DNA from: Alphaproteobacteria bacterium
GTDB lineage: Bacteria; Pseudomonadota; Alphaproteobacteria; M2410
Length of the DNA stretch: 35,411 nucleotides
NCBI GenBank assembly: GCA_030614785.1
Contig: JAUWTJ010000042.1
Span: forward strand, 1-35,411
Direction: 5' to 3'
Shown: piece after piece, positions 16,289 through 25,352 of the stretch
How positions within the stretch are numbered: position 1 is the first letter of the stretch
How the letters are laid out: every line of letters starts with the position of its first letter
Position numbers and translations under genes: made by a program
The notes under the pieces: generated by a model
Databases searched by the model: none
Told to the model about the DNA's origin: nothing
What the model saw: only the letters and a program-made list of their open reading frames with translations

Positions 16289-16641
16289 TTTTCAAATGTG
16301 CCTTCATCACTCCAACCGCCCGCGCCTCACACTATGCCGGATGCACCATATAAAGTACATCCATCATATGTCGGTTTTCGTATATTGCCGTCACCCGCAC
16401 ATTTCCGCCCGCCCCACACAATATTTGGACAACCCTCCTGCCTGGCTTTGTGATCCTGGATTGAGTGTAAGAGGACATTGCGACGAGGTCAGCCATGAAG
16501 GCCCTGCCCTCGTGGGGCGAGACGCACGCGGCTTGCGACGGCTGGGCGGCGTCCCTGCAGGGGCAAAGCTTCACAACAGTCTGAAGATCAGCGGGTTTTC
16601 GGGGCGGGCAGTTTTCGGCGGCCCGCCACTTGCTCCGACCC
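16289..16641. other. Intergenic region between xre and the CPBP protease gene
   Basis: About 350 bases without a convincing gene. The part next to xre is AT-rich and holds the inverted repeat described separately; the remainder is GC-rich and unstructured. An 80-codon reverse frame (16574-16332) crosses the inverted repeat, resembles no toxin partner I know, and is not accepted as a gene. Confidence 0.6.
16339..16362 (-). promoter_or_regulatory. Inverted-repeat operator candidate upstream of xre
   Basis: The arms GGATGCAC and GTACATCC are reverse complements at seven of eight positions and are separated by the AT-rich spacer CATATAAA. Distance (51 bases before the xre start), symmetry and an AT core fit an autoregulatory Xre operator. 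No strong -35/-10 pair is evident beside it. Confidence 0.5.
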
Positions 16642-17412
16642 CTACTCCAGCCCCAGATACATCGCTGTGAAGCCTGCGGTGTCGATCAGTCCGTGGAAGA
16701 TGATCAGCGGCCACAGGTTTCGTTTGTAGACGAGGAAGAGCGTGCCGAAAGCGAGGCCGATGGTGCCAGTCTCAACGAAACCGCGCAGACCTTGATAATA
16801 GTAGTGGCCATAGCCAAACACCATGGCGGCCAGAACAACAGCCAGGACAGCGCCCCAGCGCGTGTCGCCGAAGACTTTTTGCAGCTGGACAATCAGAAAT
16901 CCGCGAAAGAACATTTCCTCGCCGAAGGCGGCAGCGGTCCAGATAATCCCGAGCCACGCCAGAAACAGCGGCAGGTTGCCCTCAATCGCGCCCCAGCGAT
17001 CTTCCACGCCCTCCGGTTCGACCTGCATGAAGGCGATATCGAGCGCCGCACTGCCCCCTTGAACACTCACCAGAACGGCACCGAACGCGACCAGTGTCAC
17101 CACGACCTTGAAGGCCAGCCAGCGCTTTTTGCCCCTCTGCCCGTCACGTCCGAGGCCCGGGAACGACGGCAGTCCATAGGACGTCCAGCTCCAGCCGCGC
17201 AGTCGCATATAACCGGTCAGGACAAGCAGCGTAATCCCCAGCGACACCGGCCCTGAATAGCGCCAGAAATAAGGATCGAGCAGTTGCTTTGAAACAAGCG
17301 CAAAAGCCAGCAAGGCAATAAATTCAGCAAGGGCAATGAGCCGCCCGTTGACCTTTGGGACGGACACGGCCGGATCAGTTTGTTCTAAATCAGTTTGTTC
17401 TAAAGGGGTCAT
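16642..17412 (-). CDS. CPBP family intramembrane metalloprotease (CAAX protease-like)
   Basis: The 256-residue membrane protein has about seven hydrophobic segments. It carries the three family motifs: EEMFFRGFL (Glu-Glu-x3-Arg, near residue 164), FGYGHYYYQ (His of motif 2, near 198) and FHGLIDTAGF (His of motif 3, near 240). In this glutamate protease family these residues lie in the membrane at the active site. Bacterial members range from bacteriocin immunity to protein processing; the substrate here is unknown. The N-terminus contains LEQTDLEQTD, produced by a 15-base tandem duplication. It stands alone between xre and the repeat that ends the araC-like gene. Confidence 0.88.
   Translation of the reverse strand: MTPLEQTDLEQTDPAVSVPKVNGRLIALAEFIALLAFALVSKQLLDPYFWRYSGPVSLGITLLVLTGYMRLRGWSWTSYGLPSFPGLGRDGQRGKKRWLAFKVVVTLVAFGAVLVSVQGGSAALDIAFMQVEPEGVEDRWGAIEGNLPLFLAWLGIIWTAAAFGEEMFFRGFLIVQLQKVFGDTRWGAVLAVVLAAMVFGYGHYYYQGLRGFVETGTIGLAFGTLFLVYKRNLWPLIIFHGLIDTAGFTAMYLGLE
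17374..17403. repeat. 15-bp tandem duplication in the CPBP gene
   Basis: ATCAGTTTGTTCTAA occurs twice in direct succession. Being a multiple of three it keeps the frame and encodes LEQTD twice near the N-terminus, before the first membrane segment. It looks like recent slippage. Confidence 0.9.
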
Positions 17413-17496
17413 TTCATCTCACAAACAAAAGGGACATTCCCCGTGACCATGCCCGGTCTGGCCGCCGCCCTATAGAACGTTTGTGCGCGATGGGAG

Positions 17497-17598
17497 GACC
17501 CTTCGAGATGATCGCTTCGCGATCCCTCAGGGTGAGGTTCCCTGGACCTGGACACAATCCTCATCCTGAGGTGCGAGCGCAGCGAGCCTCGAAGGACC
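17497..17598. repeat. Palindromic intergenic repeat, copy C, overlapping the araC-like 3' end
   Basis: This third copy of the CTTCGAG...CTCGAAGG element is more diverged than A and B in its left arm (CTTCGAGATGATCGCTTCGC) and in its spacer, but keeps CTCATCCTGAGGTGCGAG and AGCGAGCCTCGAAGG. Unlike A and B it lies partly inside a reading frame: the last codons of the AraC-family gene, including its stop at 17527, are inside it. Confidence 0.9.
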
Positions 17599-18453
17599 AT
17601 CCAGCGCCTCGTCCTTAAGGGTTCCGGCCCATTTTTTGGGCGTCAGACCCCAGGTCTTTTTGAAATGGCGGGTGAAATGGCTCTGGTCGGCAAACCCCGA
17701 GGCATAGGCGCTATCGGCAAGGCAATGTCCCTCGCGGATCATCGCCCGCGCCCGGTCGAGGCGGCGCAAGGTGAGATAGCGATGCGGACTGGTGCCATAG
17801 AGCGCCCTGAAATCTCGTGATAGCTCCCACCTGTTGTGACCGGTTGCGGTCTCCAGTTCATCCAGCGTGACACCATCGTCGAGGTGCTCATGGATAAGCT
17901 GGCGGGCGGCCTCGGCGGCAGCATAGTTGGCCCGGCAGCTGGTCGCTCGGTTCGAAGATCTGTCGCCGCATATCGCGCTGAGGATCGTGGCAAGATCATA
18001 GAGCGCGTCTTGATAGTCCAGCGGATCAAGGGCGCGGCTGAAATCTTCCAACAGCGGCAGTACGGCGCGTAATAATCTCGGGTCGGACGAAACCCCGCCT
18101 TCAATGAACGGCAGCGGCGCGCCCTGCAGCACATCCTGAAGCGACGCCGGTTCAATACAGATCGTGCGGTAACGAAATCTCTCATCCGTTCCGGCGCGCC
18201 CGTCGTGAACCTCATCGGGGTGCAGGATCACCAGATTGCCCGGCAGCGAGCTGCGCGCCGCGCCCCGGTAGTCAAAACTTTGCACCCCCTGAAGGGTCAC
18301 ACCAATCGTATAGGTGTCATGGCGATGCGGCGCAAAGGCAACATTGGAAAATGAGGCCTCAAAGCGTTCAATGTCGCCGGCTCCGGCCCGCATCCAGTTT
18401 GTGCTGCTCTCGTAATACAAAGTCCGGTCCCGGTATTTGGCATGACCCCGCAT
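17527..18453 (-). CDS. AraC family transcriptional regulator with repeat-encoded C-terminus
   Basis: This 308-residue regulator has an N-terminal cupin-like ligand domain (APHRHDTYTIGVTLQG, then GNLVILHPDEVHDG) and a C-terminal double helix-turn-helix. HTH1 is GVTLDELETATGHNRWELSR; HTH2 runs LADSAYASGFADQSHFTRHF, ending with the family signature GLTPKKW. The pattern (HxHDxYxIG and HPxExHDG) is that of AraC activators of amino-acid exporters or catabolic genes. After KKWAGTLKDEALDG the frame enters repeat C, so the last 20 or so residues (SRLAALAPQDED and onward) are translated from the repeat and replace the native tail. The function of the extension is unknown and probably nil. The target gene is not evident; the divergent side is the kinase region. 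Confidence 0.88.
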   Translation of the reverse strand: MRGHAKYRDRTLYYESSTNWMRAGAGDIERFEASFSNVAFAPHRHDTYTIGVTLQGVQSFDYRGAARSSLPGNLVILHPDEVHDGRAGTDERFRYRTICIEPASLQDVLQGAPLPFIEGGVSSDPRLLRAVLPLLEDFSRALDPLDYQDALYDLATILSAICGDRSSNRATSCRANYAAAEAARQLIHEHLDDGVTLDELETATGHNRWELSRDFRALYGTSPHRYLTLRRLDRARAMIREGHCLADSAYASGFADQSHFTRHFKKTWGLTPKKWAGTLKDEALDGPSRLAALAPQDEDCVQVQGTSP

Positions 18454-18675
18454 TTGGGGCGTTGCGTCTGATATTCAAGTGTCCCCCAGCCGCCAAAGCC
18501 CGGGCCACCAAAGATAGCCGTCAAAGATAGCCACTAAAGATAATATGGCGCCGCCGCGCCCTGTGCACCCTGGTTTACACAGCCCGTGAAAAAGCCCTCC
18601 CGGAGCCCGGAGAGGCCATTGCCGTGACGGCCAGATCGCTTGATTTCCTTCACCCCGGCGCGATCAGGACCGCCT

Positions 18676-21330
18676 TTATCCCGTCCCGGTTTCCGCAACA
18701 TGCAGTTTCCAGTTCACCCGCCCGGAGGGGGCACTTGCCGCTTCACCCTGCGGCGCCCTCGTGTCTTCACAGCCACGGTCCAAAACCTTTTGAAGCGCCG
18801 CCATCAGCTCCGACATCGCGACCGGCTTGGTCAGTACATCATCCATCCCTTCGGCCAGATAGCTTGTCACCTGCTCAGGCAGGGCGTTGGCCGTCAAGGC
18901 AATGATGGGAATATCTGCATAGGGCGCATTCGAACTTCGGATCTGCCGCGTCGCACCGACGCCGTCCAGCACAGGCATCTGAATATCCATCAACACAACG
19001 TCAAACGGCTCCCGTTTCAAGGCCTCCAGCGCCTCATGTCCATTACCGGCAACTGTGCAGCTATGGCCATATTTCTTGAGATATGTGGTCACAAACATCT
19101 GATTGATGCGGTGGTCCTCGGCCAGCAAAACACGGCACGGGTCGACATGTTCCACAGTCACAGGCTCTGCCAGGGCGGCAGGAGCCCCTTCAATCATGGC
19201 AGAGGCAGCGTCTCCAACCGGGAAGGACACGACCACTTCAAAAACCGTTCCCTTGCCATCAGCCTCATTGTCCAGGATCGTGATGGTCCCGCCCATCAGT
19301 TGAACCAGCTGGTCGCAGATCGAAAGCCCAAGGCCAGTGCCGCCAAATTCTCGTGTTGTGGATGTGTCGGCCTGCTGAAACGGCTGGAAGATAGTGTCCC
19401 GCGCTTCGACCGGGATGCCGATGCCGGTATCGATCACCCTCAAAACAAGTTGAACCTCACCGTTCCGGATGGGCGAGACCGAACCACCGATCCGCACATC
19501 TCCCTCCCTGGTAAACTTGATGGCATTGTTCACCAGATTACTGATCACCTGCAGCAATCTGTGCGGATCACCGCGCAGAAAAAGCCCTTCGGGTACAACC
19601 AGATCCTGGACCAGGGACAATCCCTTCTCGCGTGCGCGCGGCTGCCACAGAGCGATACAGCGCTCGAGCAGGAACCCGAGATCAAGATCCGTTTCCTCCA
19701 GAACCAGTTTTCCCGCCTCAACCTTGCACATGTCAAGAACATCATTGAGCACGATCAGGAGATCATCTCCGGATTGTCTGATGGCGCCAAGAAACTCTGT
19801 CTGGGTTTCATCGAGTCTCGTTTCGTGGAGCAAGCTTGCCATGCCCAGAAGACCATTCATCGGTGTGCGAATTTCGTGGCTCATCAAGGCGAGAAACTCG
19901 GTCTTGGTCCGATTGGCGCGCTGCGCTTCTATCAGGGCCGTATGAGAATTCTCAAGCGCCGTGTTGAGCTGCTCTGTCCGGCTGGCCACAGTGCTCTCAA
20001 GATCCTCGTTGTTTTGCAGAAGACGCGACCTTAAGCGCTCCGATGTGTTGATCGCAGAGGTTACCCGGCGCCCAAGGATCGCCGCCTGACCAAGCAATAC
20101 CGCTGATATGCAAAGATAGATGATGCTGTTAAGGGAATAGCCTGTGATCGAGTGCATGACGAGGCCATAAACGACCCCTCCGGTCATAACCGCCATGCAG
20201 ACAAGCAGGAGCAAGGCGCCGTCAAGCCCGCGGCGGACAGCAACGGCGAACGAGGCAAGACCAGTCAAAAGACTGACCGCCACCAGTGCCTGGATGAGGG
20301 GCAGAAACCCGGTAAAGACCAGGGAGGGTGTCACAAGGACAAGCACGACACCGGCGACAACACAGCCCGTCAATATGCGCGAGGCAGGAAGCCATCTTGT
20401 TTGGGGATAAAGACGCCAGACAAACATCACACCGGCAAAGGAGGCAACAATGAGCGACAGATATTCAAGGTGGAGCATGAAGGCGGCATTGGCGTAGGGC
20501 AAGACAAAGCGCATCAGATACAGACTGCAGACGCCATGAACGCCAATCGTCAAAAGAAACGCAGAAAATAACAGAAGGCTCAAATCTCCGCGCCGATTGA
20601 GAAACATGACAATGTGATAAATCGCCAGCAGCAGCGCCCCGCCGATCAACATAATACGCGCTATGAGGTCGATGGTAAGTTCACGGCTCATGTACATTGC
20701 CTCACCGAGACTCATGGCGGCGCGAAACCCGCCATTGGCATGAATGTGGTTTGACAGATGAACAACCAGATCCAGAGTACGTTGTTGTCCCTGCGACCCC
20801 TCGATCATAACAAAGCCGGGCCTGACCCAGGCGGACGCCGTCTCACCTTCAGCGGTAGAACTCGGCACGCCAATCTGACGGGCAAGTTTTCCGCCGATAT
20901 AGATCCTCGACGCATAGTAGTGGGATCCCAGTTCAAGCACGAGTTCCGGATGAACCGCAGGCATCAGGATCCGCAGGCCGTAGGTCGCATAGCCGGTTTT
21001 TGAGAGCGGGCGATCGCCGCCCTTGTTTTTGCCCCAGCCATCCGGAACAGAAATGATCTGACGGGTCTCTTGCGAAAAAAAGTCTTCCGGTTCAACGAAA
21101 CTCTCCCGGACCACCTGCCAGTCACCGGAAAGAGTCAGACGCCCGGGAGAAAAGTCCCAACCCCTGAGATCAAGAATACCATTTTCGATGTCCGGGGGTG
21201 TGGACCGGGCATTGGCCGGCTGGGCTGACAATATCGCAAAACCGGCAAGCATCAGAACAGCCAGTATCCGGCGCACAACGAGCACAGACAAATCGCGACG
21301 CCTGATGCCAGGCGCGCGTCCCGCTGGCAT
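18676..21330 (-). CDS. Hybrid sensor histidine kinase/response regulator with 7TMR-DISM sensor
   Basis: From ATG 21330 the product has 884 residues: a signal peptide or N-terminal anchor ([22 protein letters not shown]), a periplasmic 7TMR-DISM extracellular domain of about 170 residues ([17 protein letters not shown] onward), seven membrane helices, a coiled segment, HisKA with [16 protein letters not shown] (His485), HATPase with [17 protein letters not shown] and GGTGLGLSI, and a receiver domain with phosphoacceptor Asp782 in [13 protein letters not shown]. The DISM sensor usually binds carbohydrates or other small ligands. An in-frame TTG at 21417 would add 29 residues; the ATG directly precedes the signal-like segment. 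No output regulator lies beside it, so phosphate probably passes to a distant Hpt protein. It is divergent from the aminotransferase gene. Confidence 0.9.
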   Translation of the reverse strand: MPAGRAPGIRRRDLSVLVVRRILAVLMLAGFAILSAQPANARSTPPDIENGILDLRGWDFSPGRLTLSGDWQVVRESFVEPEDFFSQETRQIISVPDGWGKNKGGDRPLSKTGYATYGLRILMPAVHPELVLELGSHYYASRIYIGGKLARQIGVPSSTAEGETASAWVRPGFVMIEGSQGQQRTLDLVVHLSNHIHANGGFRAAMSLGEAMYMSRELTIDLIARIMLIGGALLLAIYHIVMFLNRRGDLSLLLFSAFLLTIGVHGVCSLYLMRFVLPYANAAFMLHLEYLSLIVASFAGVMFVWRLYPQTRWLPASRILTGCVVAGVVLVLVTPSLVFTGFLPLIQALVAVSLLTGLASFAVAVRRGLDGALLLLVCMAVMTGGVVYGLVMHSITGYSLNSIIYLCISAVLLGQAAILGRRVTSAINTSERLRSRLLQNNEDLESTVASRTEQLNTALENSHTALIEAQRANRTKTEFLALMSHEIRTPMNGLLGMASLLHETRLDETQTEFLGAIRQSGDDLLIVLNDVLDMCKVEAGKLVLEETDLDLGFLLERCIALWQPRAREKGLSLVQDLVVPEGLFLRGDPHRLLQVISNLVNNAIKFTREGDVRIGGSVSPIRNGEVQLVLRVIDTGIGIPVEARDTIFQPFQQADTSTTREFGGTGLGLSICDQLVQLMGGTITILDNEADGKGTVFEVVVSFPVGDAASAMIEGAPAALAEPVTVEHVDPCRVLLAEDHRINQMFVTTYLKKYGHSCTVAGNGHEALEALKREPFDVVLMDIQMPVLDGVGATRQIRSSNAPYADIPIIALTANALPEQVTSYLAEGMDDVLTKPVAMSELMAALQKVLDRGCEDTRAPQGEAASAPSGRVNWKLHVAETGTG

Positions 21331-21573
21331 GGCACACAGCGCCGATTGGCGATCGATCACTTTGCTCAAGGGTGTAGTCCTGCTGTCATTGGCGGCGACG
21401 ACGGGGCGCTTTTCCAATAAACCGCCCCGACACGTTTAGTTTGGTTACTAAACCAAATGGGTCTGAAGGATCCGTTAACCTGTCCGAAACCTTGCTTCTT
21501 GTTCAGCCTGCCCCTCTGCCCTAACGTAGGCCAAAAGAAACAGCCCCTCCCGGGGCCAGGAGGAACCCTTGCC

Positions 21574-22839
21574 ATGACCGACACATCGTTTAATTTTACA
21601 CCCCTGCTTGCGCCGAACCTGCCGGCCCCTGGCTTCAAGTGGGGCGGCCAGTATCCGCCGTATAATTTCACCGGCGGACACAATGCGCCCGAAGAAGTCC
21701 CGGTTGATGATCTGATCGCGGCGGCGACACGCGCGCTCACCAAGGATGGAGTGACACTCTCGACCTATTTTCAGGCCAGCGGGTTTTTGGGTTATCTGCC
21801 GCTGCGCGAGTTTCTCGTTCGCAAGCTGAAAGCCTCCGCCGGGATGGAGTGCACCGCGGATGAAATCCTGCTGACCTCCGGCTCGCTCCAGGGCATCGAC
21901 CTTGTCAATCAGATCCTGCTGGAGCCCGGCGACACCGTGATCTTCGAGGAGGCGACCTATGCCGGATGTCTCAGCCGCTATGCCAGCGCCGGGGTGACGC
22001 CGATCAGCATTCCGCTGGACACCAATAGCGATGGGACTGGCGGCATGCGCATGGACAAGCTGGAAGAGGCGCTCATAGCCTGCGCGCAAAAGGGCGTGCG
22101 GCCGAAATATATCTATGTCATTCCGACGGTGCAAAACCCGACCGCCACCATCATGAGCGAGGCGCGTCGCCGCGAGCTCATCGATCTGGCGGCAAAATAC
22201 GGCGTGCCGATTTTTGAGGATGAATGTTATTCGGATCTGATTTGGCCAAACGATAACAATGAAGTTGAGAGGCCGCCGGCGATTTACGCAATGGATAAAT
22301 CCAGAAGCACCATCCATATCGGCTCGTTCTCCAAGTCCATCGCCCCGGCGCTCCGGGTTGGCTATGTGGTCGCCGACTGGGAGGTGCTCGCCCAAATGGT
22401 TGGCTGCAAGTCAGACGCAGGCTCCCCCGCTCTGGACCAAATGGTGCTGGCCGAATACTGCTCCGAGCATTTCGATGCCCATGTCACGAAGCTCAACACC
22501 GCCTTCAAAAAGCGCCTCGACGCCCTGGTCGCCGCCCTTGAGGAAAACTTCGGCACAGCGGCCGAGTTCACCGTGCCGCCCGGCGGCATGTTCCTGTGGA
22601 TCAAGCTCCCCGCCGAGGTTGACACCTCGGTCCTTGCCGCCAAGGCCATGGCAGCGGGCATCTCGATCAATGCCGGGGCGGACTGGTCTTACGAGATGGA
22701 AGACGCATCGCGCTACTTCCGGGTTTGCTATGCCAATCCGTCGACGCAAGTTATTCGCGAGGGCATCGCAAAGCTGGCGGAAATCTGCAGTAAGGAATTT
22801 GGCGTGCCGACACGCATTGCCAATGTCGAAAGCGAGTGA
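21574..22839 (+). CDS. PLP-dependent aminotransferase (class I/II, 2-aminoadipate/LysN-like)
   Basis: This 421-residue fold-type I aminotransferase has the PLP-binding GSLQG loop at about 103-107, NPTATIMS (near 188), the Asp/Tyr pair in FEDECYSDL, the Schiff-base Lys254 in HIGSFSKSIAPALRVGY and a C-terminal substrate Arg in YFRVCYA. It lacks the GntR DNA-binding half of MocR proteins. LysN-type 2-aminoadipate or multi-substrate aromatic/branched transaminases are closest; the substrate cannot be fixed. The chosen ATG has CCAGGAGGAACCCTT upstream; longer in-frame starts would add unrelated residues. The GST gene begins nine bases after its stop, so the two are co-transcribed. Confidence 0.9.
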   Translation: MTDTSFNFTPLLAPNLPAPGFKWGGQYPPYNFTGGHNAPEEVPVDDLIAAATRALTKDGVTLSTYFQASGFLGYLPLREFLVRKLKASAGMECTADEILLTSGSLQGIDLVNQILLEPGDTVIFEEATYAGCLSRYASAGVTPISIPLDTNSDGTGGMRMDKLEEALIACAQKGVRPKYIYVIPTVQNPTATIMSEARRRELIDLAAKYGVPIFEDECYSDLIWPNDNNEVERPPAIYAMDKSRSTIHIGSFSKSIAPALRVGYVVADWEVLAQMVGCKSDAGSPALDQMVLAEYCSEHFDAHVTKLNTAFKKRLDALVAALEENFGTAAEFTVPPGGMFLWIKLPAEVDTSVLAAKAMAAGISINAGADWSYEMEDASRYFRVCYANPSTQVIREGIAKLAEICSKEFGVPTRIANVESE

Positions 22840-22848
22840 GCGCCAACC

Positions 22849-23493
22849 ATGATCAAGCTCTATACCGCACCGACGCCGAACGGGCGCAAAATCTCCATCG
22901 CGCTTGAGGAAATGGGCCTCGCCTATGAAGCGATCCTCGTCAACATCGGCAAGGATGAGCAGTTCGCGCCCGACTTCCTCAAAATCAGCCCCAACAACAA
23001 GATCCCCGCCATAACCGACAACACCGCCGACGGGGACTTTTCGCTGTTTGAATCAGGCGCGATCCTGATCTATCTGGCGCGCAAATCAGGCAAACTGCTG
23101 CCGCCCGAAGGCACCGATGACTACTGGCGCGTCATGGAATGGCTGATGTGGCAAATGGGCGGCCTTGGCCCCATGCTCGGCCAGGCGCACCATTTCCTGA
23201 AATATAATCAGGGTAAGTCAGACTATGCTGAAACGCGCTATCACACCGAGGCCAAACGGCTCTACGGCGTCCTCGATAAACACCTCGAAGGCCGCGCCTT
23301 TATAGTGGACAAGATGACCATCGCCGACATCGCAATCTGGCCCTGGGCCTCGCGCTATGAATGGCACCAAATTAATCTGAATGACTTTCCCAATGTGAAA
23401 CGCTGGTATATGGCTCTCGCGCAACGCCCGGCCTTCCAGCGCGGTTACAGCGTACCGGTTGATGCCGGACCCGTTCCACTTCCAAATCCCTGA
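22849..23493 (+). CDS. Glutathione S-transferase family protein (YfcG/Ure2-like)
   Basis: The 214-residue protein has an N-terminal thioredoxin-like domain, MIKLYTAPTPNGRKISIALE, followed by KIPAITD (cis-Pro) and SLFESGAILIYLA (glutathione-binding Glu-Ser). An all-helical C-terminal domain carries MTIADIAIWPW, the Asp-containing N-capping motif. Asn in TPNGRK takes the place of a catalytic Ser, as in YfcG-like disulfide-bond reductases. It directly follows the aminotransferase, probably in one operon. The 182 bases after it contain only a 22-codon frame (23511-23579) with no support. Confidence 0.93.
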   Translation: MIKLYTAPTPNGRKISIALEEMGLAYEAILVNIGKDEQFAPDFLKISPNNKIPAITDNTADGDFSLFESGAILIYLARKSGKLLPPEGTDDYWRVMEWLMWQMGGLGPMLGQAHHFLKYNQGKSDYAETRYHTEAKRLYGVLDKHLEGRAFIVDKMTIADIAIWPWASRYEWHQINLNDFPNVKRWYMALAQRPAFQRGYSVPVDAGPVPLPNP

Positions 23494-23675
23494 CAACAAG
23501 GCAAGGTTCAATGGCAGACAAGAGATTGGTACAACAAGCCGGGCTGGAAATGATCGCCATCGTCGAGACTTCGCAGTAAAACCAAGACAGGCACAGTTTA
23601 TTGTTTAATTGGGTCCAATTTGCTCTATGAAGAGCGCCCGCACCCAATTCCTCCAAACCGGACCTGATTGATCTG

Positions 23676-25283
23676 ATGAAATCCACTCTCGCAGACTTCG
23701 CCGACCGTCTTGCCATTCCCGTGCGCAAGGGGCTCGATCACCGCGATTTTACTCCGAACCGCATCAAGGTCGAAATGCTGTCCGGCCTGACGGTCGCGCT
23801 GGCCCTCGTGCCCGAGGCGGTGGCCTTTGCCTTCGTGGCGGGGGTTCATCCGCTGGTCGGCCTCTATGCCGCCTTCATCGTTGGCCTGATCACGGCGGTC
23901 TTCGGCGGTCGCCCCGGCATGATCTCCGGCGCAACCGGCGCGCTGGCCATCGTCATGGTCTCGCTGGTTGCAACCCACGGCGTCGAATATCTCTTCGCCA
24001 CTGTGGTCCTGATGGGCGTGATCCAGGTCCTGGCGGGCGCCTTTCACCTTGGCAAATTCATCCGGCTTGTCCCGCATCCCGTCATGATGGGTTTCGTCAA
24101 CGGTCTCGCCATTGTGATTTTCCTCGCCCAGCTCACCCAGTTCCAGGTCGCAGGTCCCGACGGCGCCAAAGCCTGGATGACCGGCATGCCGCTACTCATC
24201 ATGCTCGGGCTGGTCGCCCTGACCATGGGGATCATCTGGGTCATGCCAAAAATCACAAAGGCCATCCCCGCCCCACTAGCCGGCATCGCGGTGGTCGCCG
24301 GCCTGGTTATCTTCTTCGGTATTGATGTGCCGCGGGTCGGAGACCTTGCCTCCATTGAAGGCGGTCTGCCCCTCTTCCATCTGCCCATGGTCCCGCTGAC
24401 CCTTGAAACCCTGACCATTATTCTGCCGCACGCCCTGATCCTGGCCGCCATTGGTCTGATCGAAAGCCTCTTGACCCTTAATCTGGTTGGAGAGATTACC
24501 GGCAAGCGCGGCGGCGCCTCCAGGGACTGTATCGCCCAAGGGGTCTCCAACACCGTGACCGGATTTTTCGGCGGCATGGGCGGCTGCGCCATGATCGGCC
24601 AGTCGATGATCAATGTGAAATCCGGCGGGCGCACCCGGCTGTCCGGGATTTCCGCAGCACTCTTCCTTCTGTCGTTCATCCTTGTCGCCTCAAGTCTGAT
24701 CGAACAGATCCCGCTTGCCGCTCTCGTCGGTGTCATGTTCATGGTGGTGATCGGAACCTTCGCCTGGCAAAGCCTGACCATCATGCGCCGCATTCCCATG
24801 ACAGACGCCGTAGTCATCGTGCTGGTCACCGTTGTCACCGTCATGACCGACCTTGCCATCGCTGTGGTCGTTGGCGTTATCGTCTCCGCGCTGGCCTTTG
24901 CGTGGAGCAATGCGAAACATATTCACGGCGTGGTTCGCACTGCGCCGGATGGCACGCGGATCTATGAAATCGAAGGCCCCCTCTTCTTCGGTTCGACCGA
25001 GGGGTTTGCCGAGATCTTCGATCCCGAAGGCGACCCTGACAATGTGGTGGTCGACTTTCTGTCGAGCCGTGTGGTCGACCAGTCTGCTCTTCAAGCCATC
25101 GAATCCCTCGCCTCAAAATATGAGGCACTCGGCAAAACCTTGCAGTTGCGCCACCTCTCCCACGACTGTCACCAGCTCCTGACGCGTGCCGGCCAGCTCA
25201 TCGTCGACGCCGACGACGACCCCGATTACGAAATTGTTGTCGACTATTCAGTTAAAACCGGAAGCCTGGGCGGCGGCCACTAG
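23676..25283 (+). CDS. SulP family inorganic anion transporter with STAS domain
   Basis: This 535-residue membrane protein has ten or more hydrophobic segments, opening LSGLTVALALVPEAVAFAFV and GVHPLVGLYAAF, the SulP signature region. These are followed by GRPGMISGATGALAIVMVSL and ESLLTLNLVGEITGKRGGASRD. The C-terminal 110 residues form a cytosolic STAS domain. The group that carries EITGKRG differs from classical sulfate permeases; sulfate, bicarbonate or other anions are possible. The ATG at 23676 follows no strong ribosome site. Its stop codon lies in an 11-base tandem repeat. It converges on the dioxygenase gene. Confidence 0.92.
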   Translation: MKSTLADFADRLAIPVRKGLDHRDFTPNRIKVEMLSGLTVALALVPEAVAFAFVAGVHPLVGLYAAFIVGLITAVFGGRPGMISGATGALAIVMVSLVATHGVEYLFATVVLMGVIQVLAGAFHLGKFIRLVPHPVMMGFVNGLAIVIFLAQLTQFQVAGPDGAKAWMTGMPLLIMLGLVALTMGIIWVMPKITKAIPAPLAGIAVVAGLVIFFGIDVPRVGDLASIEGGLPLFHLPMVPLTLETLTIILPHALILAAIGLIESLLTLNLVGEITGKRGGASRDCIAQGVSNTVTGFFGGMGGCAMIGQSMINVKSGGRTRLSGISAALFLLSFILVASSLIEQIPLAALVGVMFMVVIGTFAWQSLTIMRRIPMTDAVVIVLVTVVTVMTDLAIAVVVGVIVSALAFAWSNAKHIHGVVRTAPDGTRIYEIEGPLFFGSTEGFAEIFDPEGDPDNVVVDFLSSRVVDQSALQAIESLASKYEALGKTLQLRHLSHDCHQLLTRAGQLIVDADDDPDYEIVVDYSVKTGSLGGGH

Positions 25284-25320
25284 CCAGCTACTAGCCAGTT
25301 ACTAGCCAGCTACTAAACTG
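25278..25320. repeat. 11-bp tandem repeat placing TAG in all three frames at the SulP stop
   Basis: The units CACTAGCCAGC, TACTAGCCAGT, TACTAGCCAGC and a broken TACTAAACTG follow each other. Each of the first three carries TAG, and because the unit is 11 bases the three stops fall in three different frames; the first is the SulP stop codon. It is a slippage-type repeat. Confidence 0.9.
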
Positions 25321-25352
25321 ACGGCAAAAGGCGCGCTGGAGCCCTTTCCGGC

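Noticed and set aside
16332-16574. 80-codon frame upstream of xre as a toxin partner
   Set aside because: No HigB/RelE motif, no ribosome site, and it crosses the inverted repeat that looks like the xre operator.
18640-20034. 464-codon frame antisense to the hybrid kinase
   Set aside because: No recognisable motif, while the opposite strand encodes HisKA, HATPase and receiver domains.
23511-23579. 22-codon small gene after the GST gene
   Set aside because: It has a fair AAGG site but no recognisable product or conservation evidence.
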